From Rhodobacterales bacterium 52_120_T64 (GTDB taxonomy: Bacteria > Pseudomonadota > Alphaproteobacteria > Rhodobacterales > Rhodobacteraceae): DNA of 64,000 bases. Below are positions 55,630 through 64,000 of this stretch, in pieces (the first letter of the stretch is position 1; each line of letters starts with the position of its first letter). The translations under genes were made by a program, and so were the position numbers. The stretch is taken from contig MABA01000004.1 in NCBI GenBank assembly GCA_002162875.1, forward strand, positions 1 to 64,000. Reading direction: 5' to 3'. Below the pieces are notes generated by a model. The model was not told the origin of the DNA. It did not search any database and saw only the letters and a program-made list of their open reading frames with translations.

Positions 55630-57429
55630 TTAGTCGTCCATCTTCAGTGCGTTAATAAATGCCTGCTGTGGAATTGATACTCGACCAAATTCCCGCATTT
55701 TCTTCTTACCTTTTTTCTGCTTGTCCAGCAATTTGCGCTTACGAGTCATGTCACCGCCATAACACTTGGCAGTAACATCTTTACGCAATGCGGAAATAGT
55801 CTCGCGTGCGATAATCCGGCCACCAATTGCCGCCTGAATAGGCACTTTGAACATATGTTGCGGGATCAGTTCTTTTAGCTTGGCGCACATGGCGCGACCT
55901 CGGGCCTCTGCGCGGGCGCGGTGAACCATGGTGGAAAGCGCATCAACGGGTTCGTCATTCACCAAAATCTGCATCTTGACCAACTGATCTTCGCGATAGC
56001 CGTCCATTTCATAGTCGAAACTCGCATACCCTTTGGTCACAGATTTCAAGCGATCGTGGAAATCAAAGACAACCTCGTTCAGCGGCAAATCGTAAACCAC
56101 CATCGCGCGCGAACCTACATAGGTCAGGTCTTTTTGAATGCCACGACGGTCTTGGCAAAGTTTCAGCACATCGCCGAGATATTCGTCGGGTACAAGGATT
56201 GTCGCCTTGATCCGAGGTTCTTTTATATGGTCAACCAGCGTCTGGTCGGGCATATCGGCAGGGTTGTGAAGCTCGATCACCGAACCATCACGCATGTGTA
56301 CTTCATAAATCACAGACGGAGCCGTGGTGATCAGGTCAATATCGTATTCGCGTTCGATCCGGTCGCGAACGACCTCGAGGTGCAATAGGCCGAGGAAACC
56401 GCAACGGAAACCGAAACCGAGCGCTGCAGAGCTTTCAGTTTCAAAACTGAACGAAGCATCATTCAACGCAAGCTTTTCAATGCTTTCGCGCAGATCTTCA
56501 AATTCGGCGGCATCCACCGGAAACAAACCACAGAACACCACTGGCTGCGCGGGCTTAAATCCAGGCAAGACATCTGTCGTGCCCTTCTTTTCGTGCGTAA
56601 TTGTATCCCCGACACGCGTATCGCGAACTTGTTTGATACTGGCGGTCAGGAACCCCAACTCTCCGGGTCCAAGGCTCTCGACGTTTGTCATTTCGGGTTT
56701 GAACACACCGACACGATCAACCGGATACACCGCATTGGTGTCGATCATCCGAATCCTGTCACCCCGTTTCAAGCGCCCGTCAATAACACGGATCAGAACA
56801 ACAACACCCAGATACGCATCGTACCAACTGTCCACCAACATCGCCCTAAGCGGTGCATCTTCCACGCCCTCGGGCGCAGGTAGGCGCGTTACGATAGCTT
56901 CGAGAACCTCGGGGATGCCAATGCCGGTTTTTGCCGAAATCATCACCGCGTCTGATGCATCGATTCCGATCACATCTTCGATTTGTTCGCAAACTCGTTC
57001 AGGCTCGGCGGCTGGCAAGTCGATCTTGTTCAAGACCGGAATAATCTCGTGATCCGCTTCAATCGCCTGATAAACGTTCGCCAAGGTCTGCGCTTCGACG
57101 CCCTGTGCGGCATCCACCACCAGCAACGACCCCTCGACCGCGCGCATGGAGCGGCTGACCTCATAGGCAAAATCCACGTGGCCCGGCGTGTCGATCAGGT
57201 TCAGAACATAACTCTCGCCATCATTTGCGGTATAGTCAATCCGCACTGTGTTGGCCTTGATGGTAATCCCGCGTTCGCGTTCAATATCCATACTGTCCAA
57301 CAGCTGCGCCTTCATATCCCGATCCGCCACCGTATTGGTAGACTGGATCAGCCGATCAGCGAGCGTCGATTTACCGTGGTCAATATGCGCCACGATGGAG
57401 AAATTACGGATTTTGGATATATCGGTCAT
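55630..57429 (-). CDS. lepA: Elongation factor 4
   Basis: 599-residue ribosomal GTPase, start at [23 protein letters not shown]1 [10 protein letters not shown]3 DTPGHVDF and G4 NKIDLP are intact, and the LepA-specific C-terminal domain includes ECYGGD-like [24 protein letters not shown]. It promotes back-translocation or assembly on stalled ribosomes. The longer frame upstream adds 14 proline-rich residues without support. Monocistronic here. Confidence 0.97.
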   Translation of the reverse strand: MTDISKIRNFSIVAHIDHGKSTLADRLIQSTNTVADRDMKAQLLDSMDIERERGITIKANTVRIDYTANDGESYVLNLIDTPGHVDFAYEVSRSMRAVEGSLLVVDAAQGVEAQTLANVYQAIEADHEIIPVLNKIDLPAAEPERVCEQIEDVIGIDASDAVMISAKTGIGIPEVLEAIVTRLPAPEGVEDAPLRAMLVDSWYDAYLGVVVLIRVIDGRLKRGDRIRMIDTNAVYPVDRVGVFKPEMTNVESLGPGELGFLTASIKQVRDTRVGDTITHEKKGTTDVLPGFKPAQPVVFCGLFPVDAAEFEDLRESIEKLALNDASFSFETESSAALGFGFRCGFLGLLHLEVVRDRIEREYDIDLITTAPSVIYEVHMRDGSVIELHNPADMPDQTLVDHIKEPRIKATILVPDEYLGDVLKLCQDRRGIQKDLTYVGSRAMVVYDLPLNEVVFDFHDRLKSVTKGYASFDYEMDGYREDQLVKMQILVNDEPVDALSTMVHRARAEARGRAMCAKLKELIPQHMFKVPIQAAIGGRIIARETISALRKDVTAKCYGGDMTRKRKLLDKQKKGKKKMREFGRVSIPQQAFINALKMDD

Positions 57430-57566
57430 GGAACGGGGTATGCGTGGGTTTGCGTGGGGGGTCAAGGGCAAGCATTAAACGAAACTTGTATCGATGGGAT
57501 TGAACTGTGCACAATCAACCCTAGGTAATAAATATTAAAGCAAAATTATTCTTATAGGAATTCCAA

Positions 57567-58109
57567 ATGGGTAATCGCCACAATGTGTTCATAAGCTATC
57601 ATCACGCAAATGATGAGAACTACAAAAACGAATTCGAGCGCCTTTTTTCGGGCATCTATGATATTCTTGAAACTAAAGCTGTGTCCGATGGAGACATCAA
57701 CCCGTACATACAAACAGATACCATTCGGAACAAAATTCGTGATGAATTTATACGTGAAGCTTCGGTTACAGTTGTTTTGATTGGGACTGAAACTTGGAAA
57801 CGAAAACATGTGGATTGGGAGATTTCAGGAAGTATTCGCCAAACAAGCCATAATTCACGAACGGGATTAATCGGAATCTTGCTTCCGACACGCCCTGATT
57901 TCGGAACGGAAAAATTCACAATAAATACGACTCCTCCGAGGCTGTACGATAACGTCAAGAGCGGGTTTGCCAAAATCTATGACTGGAGTAACAACGCACA
58001 ATCCGTTCAAGGCTGGATTCACGAAGCATTTTTGCGGCGAAATAACATAAATCCAGATAACTCTCGGGACTCTTTCGCCCAGAATCGTTCTGGGAGCAGT
58101 TGGCAGTAA
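57567..58109 (+). CDS. TIR-like (DUF1863/ThsB-like) protein
   Basis: 180 residues with a TIR-like fold opening: HNVFISYHHANDENYKNEF at 6-24, a mid segment RDEFIREASVTVVLIGTETWKRKHVDWEI at about 58-86, and GIYDWSNN-type C-terminal region. DUF1863 proteins of this kind include the ThsB sensors of Thoeris, which make cyclic or histidine ADP-ribose signals when phage infects. AGGAA lies six bases before the ATG. The stop overlaps the next ATG as TAATG, so the pair is translationally coupled. Composition is more AT-rich than the flanking lepA and ccm genes, which suggests transfer. Defence function is inferred. Confidence 0.8.
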   Translation: MGNRHNVFISYHHANDENYKNEFERLFSGIYDILETKAVSDGDINPYIQTDTIRNKIRDEFIREASVTVVLIGTETWKRKHVDWEISGSIRQTSHNSRTGLIGILLPTRPDFGTEKFTINTTPPRLYDNVKSGFAKIYDWSNNAQSVQGWIHEAFLRRNNINPDNSRDSFAQNRSGSSWQ

Positions 58110-58747
58110 TGGTTGGCGGGACGGATATCTTTTCGTTCATTGTTGGGCCGAATTTCGGCCTAACAATTGATATTAAAGGTTGGATCACCCTTCTCGTTGC
58201 CGTTGTAGTAGGCGGATTCGTACTTTGGACAGTCTTTAGGAATCGCGGTTTTCAACGAGGAAAACACTTGGAGGTGTCCGAAGTAGAAGTTGCTTTTGGT
58301 AACTCCAAAATCACTATGATGCCTAATGATACCGACCGGCAAATTGCTTATGCGATTTGGGTTGAGCTGAGCACTCGGAAAATTGGATTACCAATAGACA
58401 TAGAAAACGACGTCATCGAAGAGGTTTATAATTCTTGGTATGTCTTTTTTGGTGTTGTTCGGGATCTCGCGAAAGAAATTCCCGTTTCTAAACTTCGACA
58501 AGGCGACACTGAAAAGTTGGTGGAATTGGTTTTTACCGTGCTGAACGACGGGCTGCGCCCACATTTGACAGCTTGGCAAGCAAAATTTCGGCGGTGGTAT
58601 CGGGCCGAAAGTGATGCCAACCCTAATAAAACACCGCAAGAAATTCAGCGTGATTACCCCGAATATCACGCGCTGGTTGATGATATGTTGTTGATCAATG
58701 CTAATCTAATGAAGTATCGCGAAGAAATGAAAAAAATTCTATCGTAA
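58109..58747 (+). CDS. Single-span membrane protein paired with the TIR-like gene
   Basis: 212 residues from the ATG overlapping the TIR stop. One membrane helix at about 24-43 (ITLLVAVVVGGFVLWTV) is followed by a basic stop (FRNRGFQRGKH) and a soluble, largely helical C-terminal domain of about 165 residues. I do not recognise the domain; RQIAYAIWVELSTRKIGL and YNSWYVFFGVVRDLAKEIPV are its most distinctive parts. By position it could be the membrane effector answering a TIR-made signal, as in two-gene Thoeris-type systems, but it lacks the SIR2 or Macro domain I would expect in known ThsA. Confidence 0.72.
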   Translation: MVGGTDIFSFIVGPNFGLTIDIKGWITLLVAVVVGGFVLWTVFRNRGFQRGKHLEVSEVEVAFGNSKITMMPNDTDRQIAYAIWVELSTRKIGLPIDIENDVIEEVYNSWYVFFGVVRDLAKEIPVSKLRQGDTEKLVELVFTVLNDGLRPHLTAWQAKFRRWYRAESDANPNKTPQEIQRDYPEYHALVDDMLLINANLMKYREEMKKILS

Positions 58748-58780
58748 AACGTTGCCGCTCCACGTCCTCCATCTACGCAC

Positions 58781-59224
58781 CTAGAGATCGTGGAGGAGAG
58801 CACGACTAGCCGTCTCGATCATATCAAATACCTCAGGATAATTATCCTCATAATAAGGATCGGGAACCTCGTCGCGGTTCAATTCAGGCGCATATGGCAA
58901 GAACAGTTCTAAGCGGGCTTTCGAACCAGCTGGCTGTAAATCCACCAAATCCCGTAAATTCTGCCGATCCATCGCGATAATCAAATCGAACGTTTCGAAA
59001 TCTGCCACCGTAACCTTTCTTGAACGGATCGCAGACATGTCATACCCCCGACGTTGCGCCTCGGCACTCGCGCCAGGGCTCGAACGTTCGCCGTCATGCC
59101 AGCCAGACGTTCCCGCACTGTCGATATGCAACCCGCGCCCATCGGCCAAACTGCGAAACACCGCCTCGGCGGTGGGGGAGCGGCAGATGTTGCCCAGACA
59201 AACGAAAAGGACCGAGCGGGTCAT
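58781..59224 (-). CDS. Low-molecular-weight protein-tyrosine phosphatase
   Basis: 147 residues from MTRSVLFVCLGNICRSP. It has the CX5R phosphatase loop CLGNICRS and the general-acid segment DPYYEDN near residue 122. Cytosolic. It lies 1 bp downstream of ccmG and probably uses the same transcript, although a link to cytochrome c maturation is not known. The longer frame upstream is rejected, since homology starts at this ATG. Confidence 0.93.
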   Translation of the reverse strand: MTRSVLFVCLGNICRSPTAEAVFRSLADGRGLHIDSAGTSGWHDGERSSPGASAEAQRRGYDMSAIRSRKVTVADFETFDLIIAMDRQNLRDLVDLQPAGSKARLELFLPYAPELNRDEVPDPYYEDNYPEVFDMIETASRALLHDL

Positions 59225-59225
59225 G

Positions 59226-59765
59226 CTACTCAGCAGCCGCAGCAATCGCAGGGAAGACACGCTCGTCCAGAACGCGTTTTGTAAGCGGCCCGGGATGGCG
59301 ATATATAACCTTGCCGTTACCGTCGATCACAAAAGTTTCCGGCACCCCATAAACGCCCCACTCCAACCCCGTACGGCCAGTTGTGTCCGCACCAATTTTG
59401 GTGAACGGATCGCCGAGTTCGTCAAGAAAACCCAACGCGTTATCCGCCGCATCCTTATAGTTGATGCCAATCAAGGTCATCCCGTCGTCCGCCATTGCCT
59501 CCAACAACGGATGTTCTGCGCGGCACGGCCCACACCAGCTTGCCCAGAAATTCACGAACTTGATTCCGTCTGCAGTCAGATCGTCTATCGTCGGTGCGGA
59601 GTCCTCGCGTAGATCAGTGATTTTCAACAAGGAAGGTGTATCGCGCCCAATCATTGTGCTTGGCAAATCACCAGCATTCTCGCGTGCTAGACCGAAGTAG
59701 AATAACCCTGCCAGTCCCAGAAAAATGATCGGCGGGATTGCCACATAAGGGCTTATTTTAGCCAT
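59226..59765 (-). CDS. ccmG: Cytochrome c maturation thioredoxin CcmG/DsbE
   Basis: 179 residues with an N-terminal membrane anchor (SPYVAIPPIIFLGLAGLFYFG) and a periplasmic thioredoxin domain with WCGPC in NFWASWCGPCRAEHP, plus the family cis-proline region GVYGVPETFVID. It keeps apocytochrome c cysteines reduced for haem ligation. The start overlaps the end of ccmD by 8 bp. Longer upstream frame rejected. Confidence 0.94.
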   Translation of the reverse strand: MAKISPYVAIPPIIFLGLAGLFYFGLARENAGDLPSTMIGRDTPSLLKITDLREDSAPTIDDLTADGIKFVNFWASWCGPCRAEHPLLEAMADDGMTLIGINYKDAADNALGFLDELGDPFTKIGADTTGRTGLEWGVYGVPETFVIDGNGKVIYRHPGPLTKRVLDERVFPAIAAAAE

Positions 59766-59907
59766 TTCGACGCGCCTCCAACTCGGCCAGCTGCCGTTTA
59801 ACCTTGCGAGCACGAACGACGGACAGCACTACCATTGCAACCACCAAAATGATCGTTGCACTGTAAGCTGTCAAAATAGTCGCGCCATATTTTCCGAGAT
59901 CAGGCAT
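59758..59907 (-). CDS. ccmD: Haem exporter protein CcmD
   Basis: A 49-residue protein, MPDLGKYGATILTAY onward, with one membrane helix (about 11-31) followed by a basic, charged tail ending ARRNG. CcmD releases holo-CcmE from the CcmABC complex. Its ATG shares one base with the ccmC TGA stop (TGATG), and its end overlaps ccmG, so the three are tightly coupled. Too short for ordinary gene calling, but position and composition are diagnostic. Confidence 0.9.
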   Translation of the reverse strand: MPDLGKYGATILTAYSATIILVVAMVVLSVVRARKVKRQLAELEARRNG

Positions 59908-60632
59908 CAGTTTACCTCCTGCAATTGTAACGCTTTAATGCGACGTGCGCGAATTTCTGTACCGGTGCGCAAAAGTACGAGCGCCAAGAACAGAAAGAAA
60001 AAACCGGCCAGTGTCAGCAATAGCGGAACATAATACACATCCGATACATGCTCTTCTTTATCCAGCGACAAGGATGCGCCCTGATGCAGGCCCTGATTCC
60101 AGAAGTTAACCGCGTAACGGGAAATAACCGCAAACACGGTTCCGACCATCGCCAAAACGGAGGTCAAATCTGCCGCCTTGTCCGGTTCGTCGATAGCTTC
60201 CCAAAGCGCCATGTAGCCTAGGTAAAATATGAGCAGCACCAGAAACGAGGTCAAACGCGGGTCCCATTCCCAATACGTTCCCCACATAGGTTGGCCCCAG
60301 GTCGCACCGGTAATCAAGGCAACCAGCGTCAGCGTCATGCCCACCGGTGCCGCAGCGCGTGCAACCAGTGCTGAAACATGATGGCGCCGGATAAGCCAAA
60401 TCAACGAGGCTACGAACATCAAACCCCAAGCATTAATCGCCAAAGTGGCCGCAGGTACATGGATGTATATGATTTTCACAGTTGATCCGAAGTTTTCCGC
60501 TTCGGGTGTGAAGAAGAACCCCCAGATAAGTCCAACGGCCAGACATCCAATCGCCAGCGCTGTGATCCACGGCAAAACCTTGCCAGTCAGGCGCATGAAG
60601 CGAACCGGATTCGCGAATTCCCAAATAGACAT
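59907..60632 (-). CDS. ccmC: Haem-handling protein CcmC
   Basis: 241-residue inner-membrane protein with six helices. The periplasmic WWD domain reads WGQPMWGTYWEWDPRLTSFLVL near residues 120-142, and the two flanking histidines (IHVPAA near 57 and a later LHQGAS) can ligate haem. It loads haem onto CcmE. AAGGA lies eight bases before the ATG. Confidence 0.96.
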   Translation of the reverse strand: MSIWEFANPVRFMRLTGKVLPWITALAIGCLAVGLIWGFFFTPEAENFGSTVKIIYIHVPAATLAINAWGLMFVASLIWLIRRHHVSALVARAAAPVGMTLTLVALITGATWGQPMWGTYWEWDPRLTSFLVLLIFYLGYMALWEAIDEPDKAADLTSVLAMVGTVFAVISRYAVNFWNQGLHQGASLSLDKEEHVSDVYYVPLLLTLAGFFFLFLALVLLRTGTEIRARRIKALQLQEVN

Positions 60633-60710
60633 AGGTATTGTCCTTAAGTTGCTTGTATTTTCCTATGCGCTGCGCACGCCCGATGCAACGGGCTTTTGGT
60701 CACATATCCG

Positions 60711-61376
60711 CTAGCGCATGTGCATTCGAAGGGCCGCCGCTGCTGCGATTGGGGTTAGGGCAAGCGTGAACAATGTAACGCCAGCCAAAAGCTGAAAAGC
60801 TGGCATCACATCCATTCCCTCGGATGCTGAGGTCACACATCGTGCGCCGAAAATAAGTGTGGGGATATAAAGCGGCAATACCAACAGTGACAGCAGCAAA
60901 CCTCCACGCCGGATGCCAACGGTCAACGCCGCCCCGATTGCACCTAGGAAACTTAGGGCAGGAGTGCCAACCGCGAGGCTAATCACCAGCCACCAGTACG
61001 CGCTGTCCGCCAAGTTCAAAGTTATGCCAAGTATCGGCGCGGCAATCACCAGCGGCAGGCCAGTCGTTAACCAATGTGCGAAGGCTTTGATGGCCACCAA
61101 TCCTTCGAGCGGCATGGGCGACAGTGCCAGAATGTCCAATGTCCCATCCTCGAAATCCGCTTGGAACAAGCGGTCGAGGGACAGCAAACAGGCCAGCAGG
61201 GCCGCAATCCATAAAGTGCCGGGCGCGATCTGCGCTAACAAGTGCGGCACGGGGCCAACCCCGAAGGGGATCAGCATCACTACCATCAGGAAAAATGCCA
61301 AGCCAAGGCCAGCGCCTCCGCCGGAACGCAACGCGAGTCGCAGTTCGCGACTTAAAATGGCTAATGTCGCGTTCAT
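60711..61376 (-). CDS. ccmB: Cytochrome c maturation ABC permease CcmB
   Basis: 221-residue membrane subunit of the CcmAB complex with six helices; LDRLFQADFEDGTLD near residue 70 is the typical CcmB signature. The ATG overlaps the ccmA stop (ATGA). A TTG two codons earlier is less likely. Confidence 0.95.
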   Translation of the reverse strand: MNATLAILSRELRLALRSGGGAGLGLAFFLMVVMLIPFGVGPVPHLLAQIAPGTLWIAALLACLLSLDRLFQADFEDGTLDILALSPMPLEGLVAIKAFAHWLTTGLPLVIAAPILGITLNLADSAYWWLVISLAVGTPALSFLGAIGAALTVGIRRGGLLLSLLVLPLYIPTLIFGARCVTSASEGMDVMPAFQLLAGVTLFTLALTPIAAAAALRMHMR

Positions 61377-62029
61377 TCCCAAGCCTCGGATAAAAACGGA
61401 TCATTCGAGGGCGCTGATTTCTGCACAACATTTGGATCAAGCATAATTTCGCGCGGCGTATCCAGACCCAAATCAATATGTGTGGCAATCAAGGCCATGC
61501 CACCGCTAGCACAATGTTTCTTGATAATTGCGGCAAATCGCGCCGTGGTCTCCACGTCCAACGAAACGGTAGGTTCATCCAACAGCCACAAAGTGCGAGC
61601 CGAAACCACCAGACGCGCCAACCCCAAGCGCCGCTTTTGCCCTGCTGAACACGCGTGCGCCGGCCGATCCCATATTTCGGCCAACGCGAACTGTTCAACC
61701 GCGTCGTCGATGGATCCCCCCCCGAATAACCGCGCCCAGAACGTCAGGTTTTCCCCCACCGTCAGTTGGGGTTTGATCGCATCCAGATGGCCAGCATAAG
61801 CAATTTGTTCCTGCACGCCGTCGTGGTCATTACCCAAGGAAACACCATTCAGCACAACGTCACCTTCAAAAGGAAGCATCCCCGCCAACGCTCGCAATAA
61901 CGTTGACTTTCCAGAACCATTCGGCCCGCGCAGCATAACAGCCTCGCCTGCATCAAGGGTAAAGCTCTGGTCCGAAAAAATCAGACGCCCTGTGCGATAG
62001 CAAGCTAGATTGGAAACACTCAAAGTCAT
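61373..62029 (-). CDS. ccmA: Cytochrome c maturation ATP-binding protein CcmA
   Basis: 218-residue ATPase with Walker A RGPNGSGKST, signature SAGQKRRLGLARL and Walker B LWLLDEPTVSLD. With CcmB it drives release of holo-CcmE. It is the first gene of the minus-strand ccmA-B-C-D-G run, with a 42-bp gap to the methyltransferase gene upstream. Confidence 0.96.
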   Translation of the reverse strand: MTLSVSNLACYRTGRLIFSDQSFTLDAGEAVMLRGPNGSGKSTLLRALAGMLPFEGDVVLNGVSLGNDHDGVQEQIAYAGHLDAIKPQLTVGENLTFWARLFGGGSIDDAVEQFALAEIWDRPAHACSAGQKRRLGLARLVVSARTLWLLDEPTVSLDVETTARFAAIIKKHCASGGMALIATHIDLGLDTPREIMLDPNVVQKSAPSNDPFLSEAWE

Positions 62030-62071
62030 GCAATTTCTCTAGCCTATTGTGATTGCAGGGGGAAGGGGCTG

Positions 62072-62872
62072 TTAAGCCTCGGCCATTAAGCACCGGAATG
62101 TTGCCCCGATAAGGTAACTTCCATCGTCTTGCCTGAATGCCTCCAACGCTTTTGCATTAGTATCCATCACCGCAGCTTCCCCCGAGGTATTTATCGCCAG
62201 CACTGAAACGCCCGATGAGGCCAGCCCCTTAAGCGCGGTGGCCTCGTCTGGATAATGCCACGGGCAATCAACATCGAAAACCTCCAAGGGCTTCAGCCCT
62301 GCATCACTGGCAAATCCTCGTAACATCGCCTCGTCTGACAACGCAAAAGGCCCAGGTGCACCGGGCGGCGGTGGTGGCAATAACGTCTTGATAGCACCAA
62401 TCAGCGCCGCTGCTTCCATGCCCTCCGGTTCGCCCCACGTCACAATCAGAACCGCGCCTCCGGTCTTGGTAACACGCCGCGCATCGGTTAGCGCAGCAAC
62501 CGGGTTTCCGGCGTATTGGAATGAATTAAAGCCGGTTACGACATCAAACGAATTATCCGAATAGGGCAATTCCTCGATATCGCCATGTTGAAAATCGGCG
62601 TCGGGGGACCGCGTGCGAGCAACCGCCAGCAATTCCTCCGCAGCATCAATTCCGCTAACTTCCGCGCCTCGGTTTGCTGCGATTGCCGCTGCCATTCCAG
62701 CGCCGCAACCAACATCCAGATACCGAGTGCCCGCTTCAACTTTGGTTCGATCCAGTGCTGCCAAAAAAGCAGGGCGGACCATGCCTTCTTGAATATCGGC
62801 CCAGTCCTGCGCTTTCGCACCCCATAATTTCCCGTTTTTTTCAGCGGTTCTTGGTATGACGTCACCTGACAT
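62072..62872 (-). CDS. Class I SAM-dependent methyltransferase
   Basis: 266 residues with the SAM-binding glycine motif YLDVGCGAGMAAAIA at about 48-62, the acidic motif EVSGIDAAEEL and motif FDVVTGFNSFQY. UbiE/Methyltransf_11-like; substrate unknown. GGAGGG lies six bases before the ATG. Same strand as ccmA but no functional link is evident. Confidence 0.88.
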   Translation of the reverse strand: MSGDVIPRTAEKNGKLWGAKAQDWADIQEGMVRPAFLAALDRTKVEAGTRYLDVGCGAGMAAAIAANRGAEVSGIDAAEELLAVARTRSPDADFQHGDIEELPYSDNSFDVVTGFNSFQYAGNPVAALTDARRVTKTGGAVLIVTWGEPEGMEAAALIGAIKTLLPPPPPGAPGPFALSDEAMLRGFASDAGLKPLEVFDVDCPWHYPDEATALKGLASSGVSVLAINTSGEAAVMDTNAKALEAFRQDDGSYLIGATFRCLMAEA

Positions 62873-62970
62873 TTCAATCCCTCCTGTTTACTTATAGGAC
62901 CATACTATGCCAAACCCTGCCTCATGTCATTTTACCGAAATATTGACCTTGCAGCAATATTCAGTATACA

Positions 62971-63004
62971 ATTGCACACAAAGTCGCTATAGCGCATTGC
63001 ACAC
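62971..63004. promoter_or_regulatory. Direct repeat and palindrome upstream of acnA
   Basis: ATTGCACAC occurs at 62971-62979 and 62996-63004, 25 bp apart. A perfect 10-bp palindrome CGCTATAGCG (62985-62994) lies between. It is 54 bp before acnA and may be a control element; no regulator is assigned. Confidence 0.4.
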
Positions 63005-63057
63005 CAACCGTATTCAGGGCATAGCACCCCGAACCCATCCCAAACGGAGGCACCCTT

Positions 63058-64000
63058 ATGACCATCCAAGTCGGTACCGACACCGCTAAAACCCGCCGCG
63101 AGCTGAAAGTAGGATCGCAAACAATTTCGTATTATTCCATTCCTGCTGCTCAAGAAGCCGGCCTTGGCGATTTCTCGCGCCTGCCAGCAGCCTTGAAAGT
63201 TGTTCTGGAAAACATGCTTCGCTTCGAAGATGGCAAGACAGTTTCCGTTGACGACATCAAAGCCTTCGCTGAATGGGGCGCCAACGGTGGTAAAAACCCC
63301 CGCGAAATCGCTTATCGACCAGCACGTGTTCTTATGCAGGATTTCACCGGCGTTCCGGCTGTTGTTGACCTTGCCGCGATGCGCGACGGCCTAGTTGCGC
63401 TTGGTGGTGACGCTGAAAAAATTAACCCGCTGAACCCTGTTGATCTGGTCATCGACCACTCCGTTATGATCGACGAATTTGGCAACCCGCGCGCGTTCCA
63501 GATGAACGTGGACCGCGAATATGAACGCAATATGGAGCGTTACACGTTCCTTAAATGGGGCCAATCAGCCTTTAACAACTTCCGCGTTGTACCTCCGGGA
63601 ACTGGTATCTGTCATCAGGTGAACCTTGAATACCTTGCACAGACTGTTTGGACAGACACTGACCAAAACGGTGTTGAGGTTGCATACCCTGACACACTCG
63701 TTGGTACAGATAGCCACACAACTATGGTTAACGGTTTGGCCGTTCTTGGTTGGGGCGTTGGCGGTATCGAAGCCGAGGCCGCAATGCTTGGCCAGCCCGT
63801 TTCCATGCTTATCCCAGAAGTTGTCGGTTTTGAGCTAACCGGCGAAATGATGGAAGGCACTACCGGTACAGACCTTGTGTTGAAAGTTGTTGAACTACTG
63901 CGCGCACAAGGCGTTGTTGGCAAATTTGTTGAATTCTACGGCGACGGTCTAAACCGTCTGCCACTAGCTGACCGTGCAACCATCGCAAACATGGCACCTG
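63058..64000 (+). CDS. acnA: Aconitate hydratase, 5' part (cut by window end)
   Basis: Starts [16 protein letters not shown] with GGAGG upstream and runs open to the window end, about 314 of an expected 890-930 residues. The AcnA/IRP-type landmarks [38 protein letters not shown] and [15 protein letters not shown] are present. The three cluster cysteines would lie beyond the window. It isomerises citrate to isocitrate in the TCA cycle. The ccm genes near acnA are a common arrangement in Rhodobacteraceae. Confidence 0.96.
   Translation, partial: MTIQVGTDTAKTRRELKVGSQTISYYSIPAAQEAGLGDFSRLPAALKVVLENMLRFEDGKTVSVDDIKAFAEWGANGGKNPREIAYRPARVLMQDFTGVPAVVDLAAMRDGLVALGGDAEKINPLNPVDLVIDHSVMIDEFGNPRAFQMNVDREYERNMERYTFLKWGQSAFNNFRVVPPGTGICHQVNLEYLAQTVWTDTDQNGVEVAYPDTLVGTDSHTTMVNGLAVLGWGVGGIEAEAAMLGQPVSMLIPEVVGFELTGEMMEGTTGTDLVLKVVELLRAQGVVGKFVEFYGDGLNRLPLADRATIANMAP

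Noticed and set aside
56324-57052. A 242-codon serine/arginine-rich frame antisense to lepA
   Set aside because: Composition matches a coding shadow and lepA is certain.

Overview
The window looks like chromosome from an alphaproteobacterium of the Rhodobacteraceae (Roseobacter group). The evidence is the gene content: a glpSTPQUV glycerol ABC transporter, TRAP and TAXI-TRAP transporters, a taurine/sulfoacetaldehyde module with TauR, the beta-hydroxyaspartate cycle bhcABCD-bhcR, and ccmABCDG close to acnA. Base composition is moderate, less GC-rich than many relatives. I assign no species.

Layout. 0.3-10.6 kb: glycerol uptake and catabolism on the minus strand (glpD-glpS-glpT-glpP-glpQ-glpU-glpV-glpK) with glpR divergent. 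10.6-13.2 kb: a decayed stretch holding a methionine gamma-lyase C-terminal fragment, a second unidentified gene tail, an intact tRNA-Met(CAU) and a frameshifted tyrosine integrase just downstream of it. 13.2-16.4 kb: katG with divergent oxyR. 16.9-27.0 kb: an unusual signalling region. On the minus strand a ferritin-like/ferredoxin/CDGSH fusion lies upstream of a large cytosolic PAS-GAF hybrid histidine kinase. On the plus strand follow a SLOG-like/SLATT-like membrane protein, a protein with histidine-kinase-like helices, a receiver and DUF4062, a stand-alone receiver, and a pentapeptide-repeat potassium-channel-like protein. This is my main candidate for an undescribed system.

27.3-36.0 kb: transport, namely a TAXI-TRAP system with a universal stress protein, an AEC carrier, and a DctPQM TRAP system preceded by a perfect 10-bp inverted repeat. 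36.5-45.6 kb: a phosphotransferase, a dimethylglycine-dehydrogenase-like oxidoreductase, and a taurine module in which tauR-xsc-ackA faces the taurine:pyruvate aminotransferase gene. Acetate kinase takes the place next to xsc often held by phosphotransacetylase. 45.6-50.9 kb: the complete beta-hydroxyaspartate cycle (bhcA-bhcB-bhcC-bhcD) with divergent IclR-type bhcR, which converts glyoxylate plus glycine carbon to oxaloacetate. 51-57.4 kb: a second GlpR-like regulator, an M19 dipeptidase, selO, a GFA protein, a DUF1127 protein and lepA.

57.6-58.7 kb: a compact TIR-like plus single-span membrane protein pair, overlapping as TAATG, which resembles a two-gene Thoeris-like defence module. 58.8-62.0 kb: a low-molecular-weight phosphatase and the cytochrome c maturation genes ccmG, ccmD, ccmC, ccmB and ccmA. 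62.1-64.0 kb: a methyltransferase and the 5' part of acnA, cut by the window end.

Metabolically the region suits a marine heterotroph that takes up small organic solutes (glycerol, taurine, probably other acids) and feeds C2 units into central metabolism through acetyl phosphate/acetate, glyoxylate/oxaloacetate and the TCA cycle. All assignments come from reading the sequence; no database search was run.
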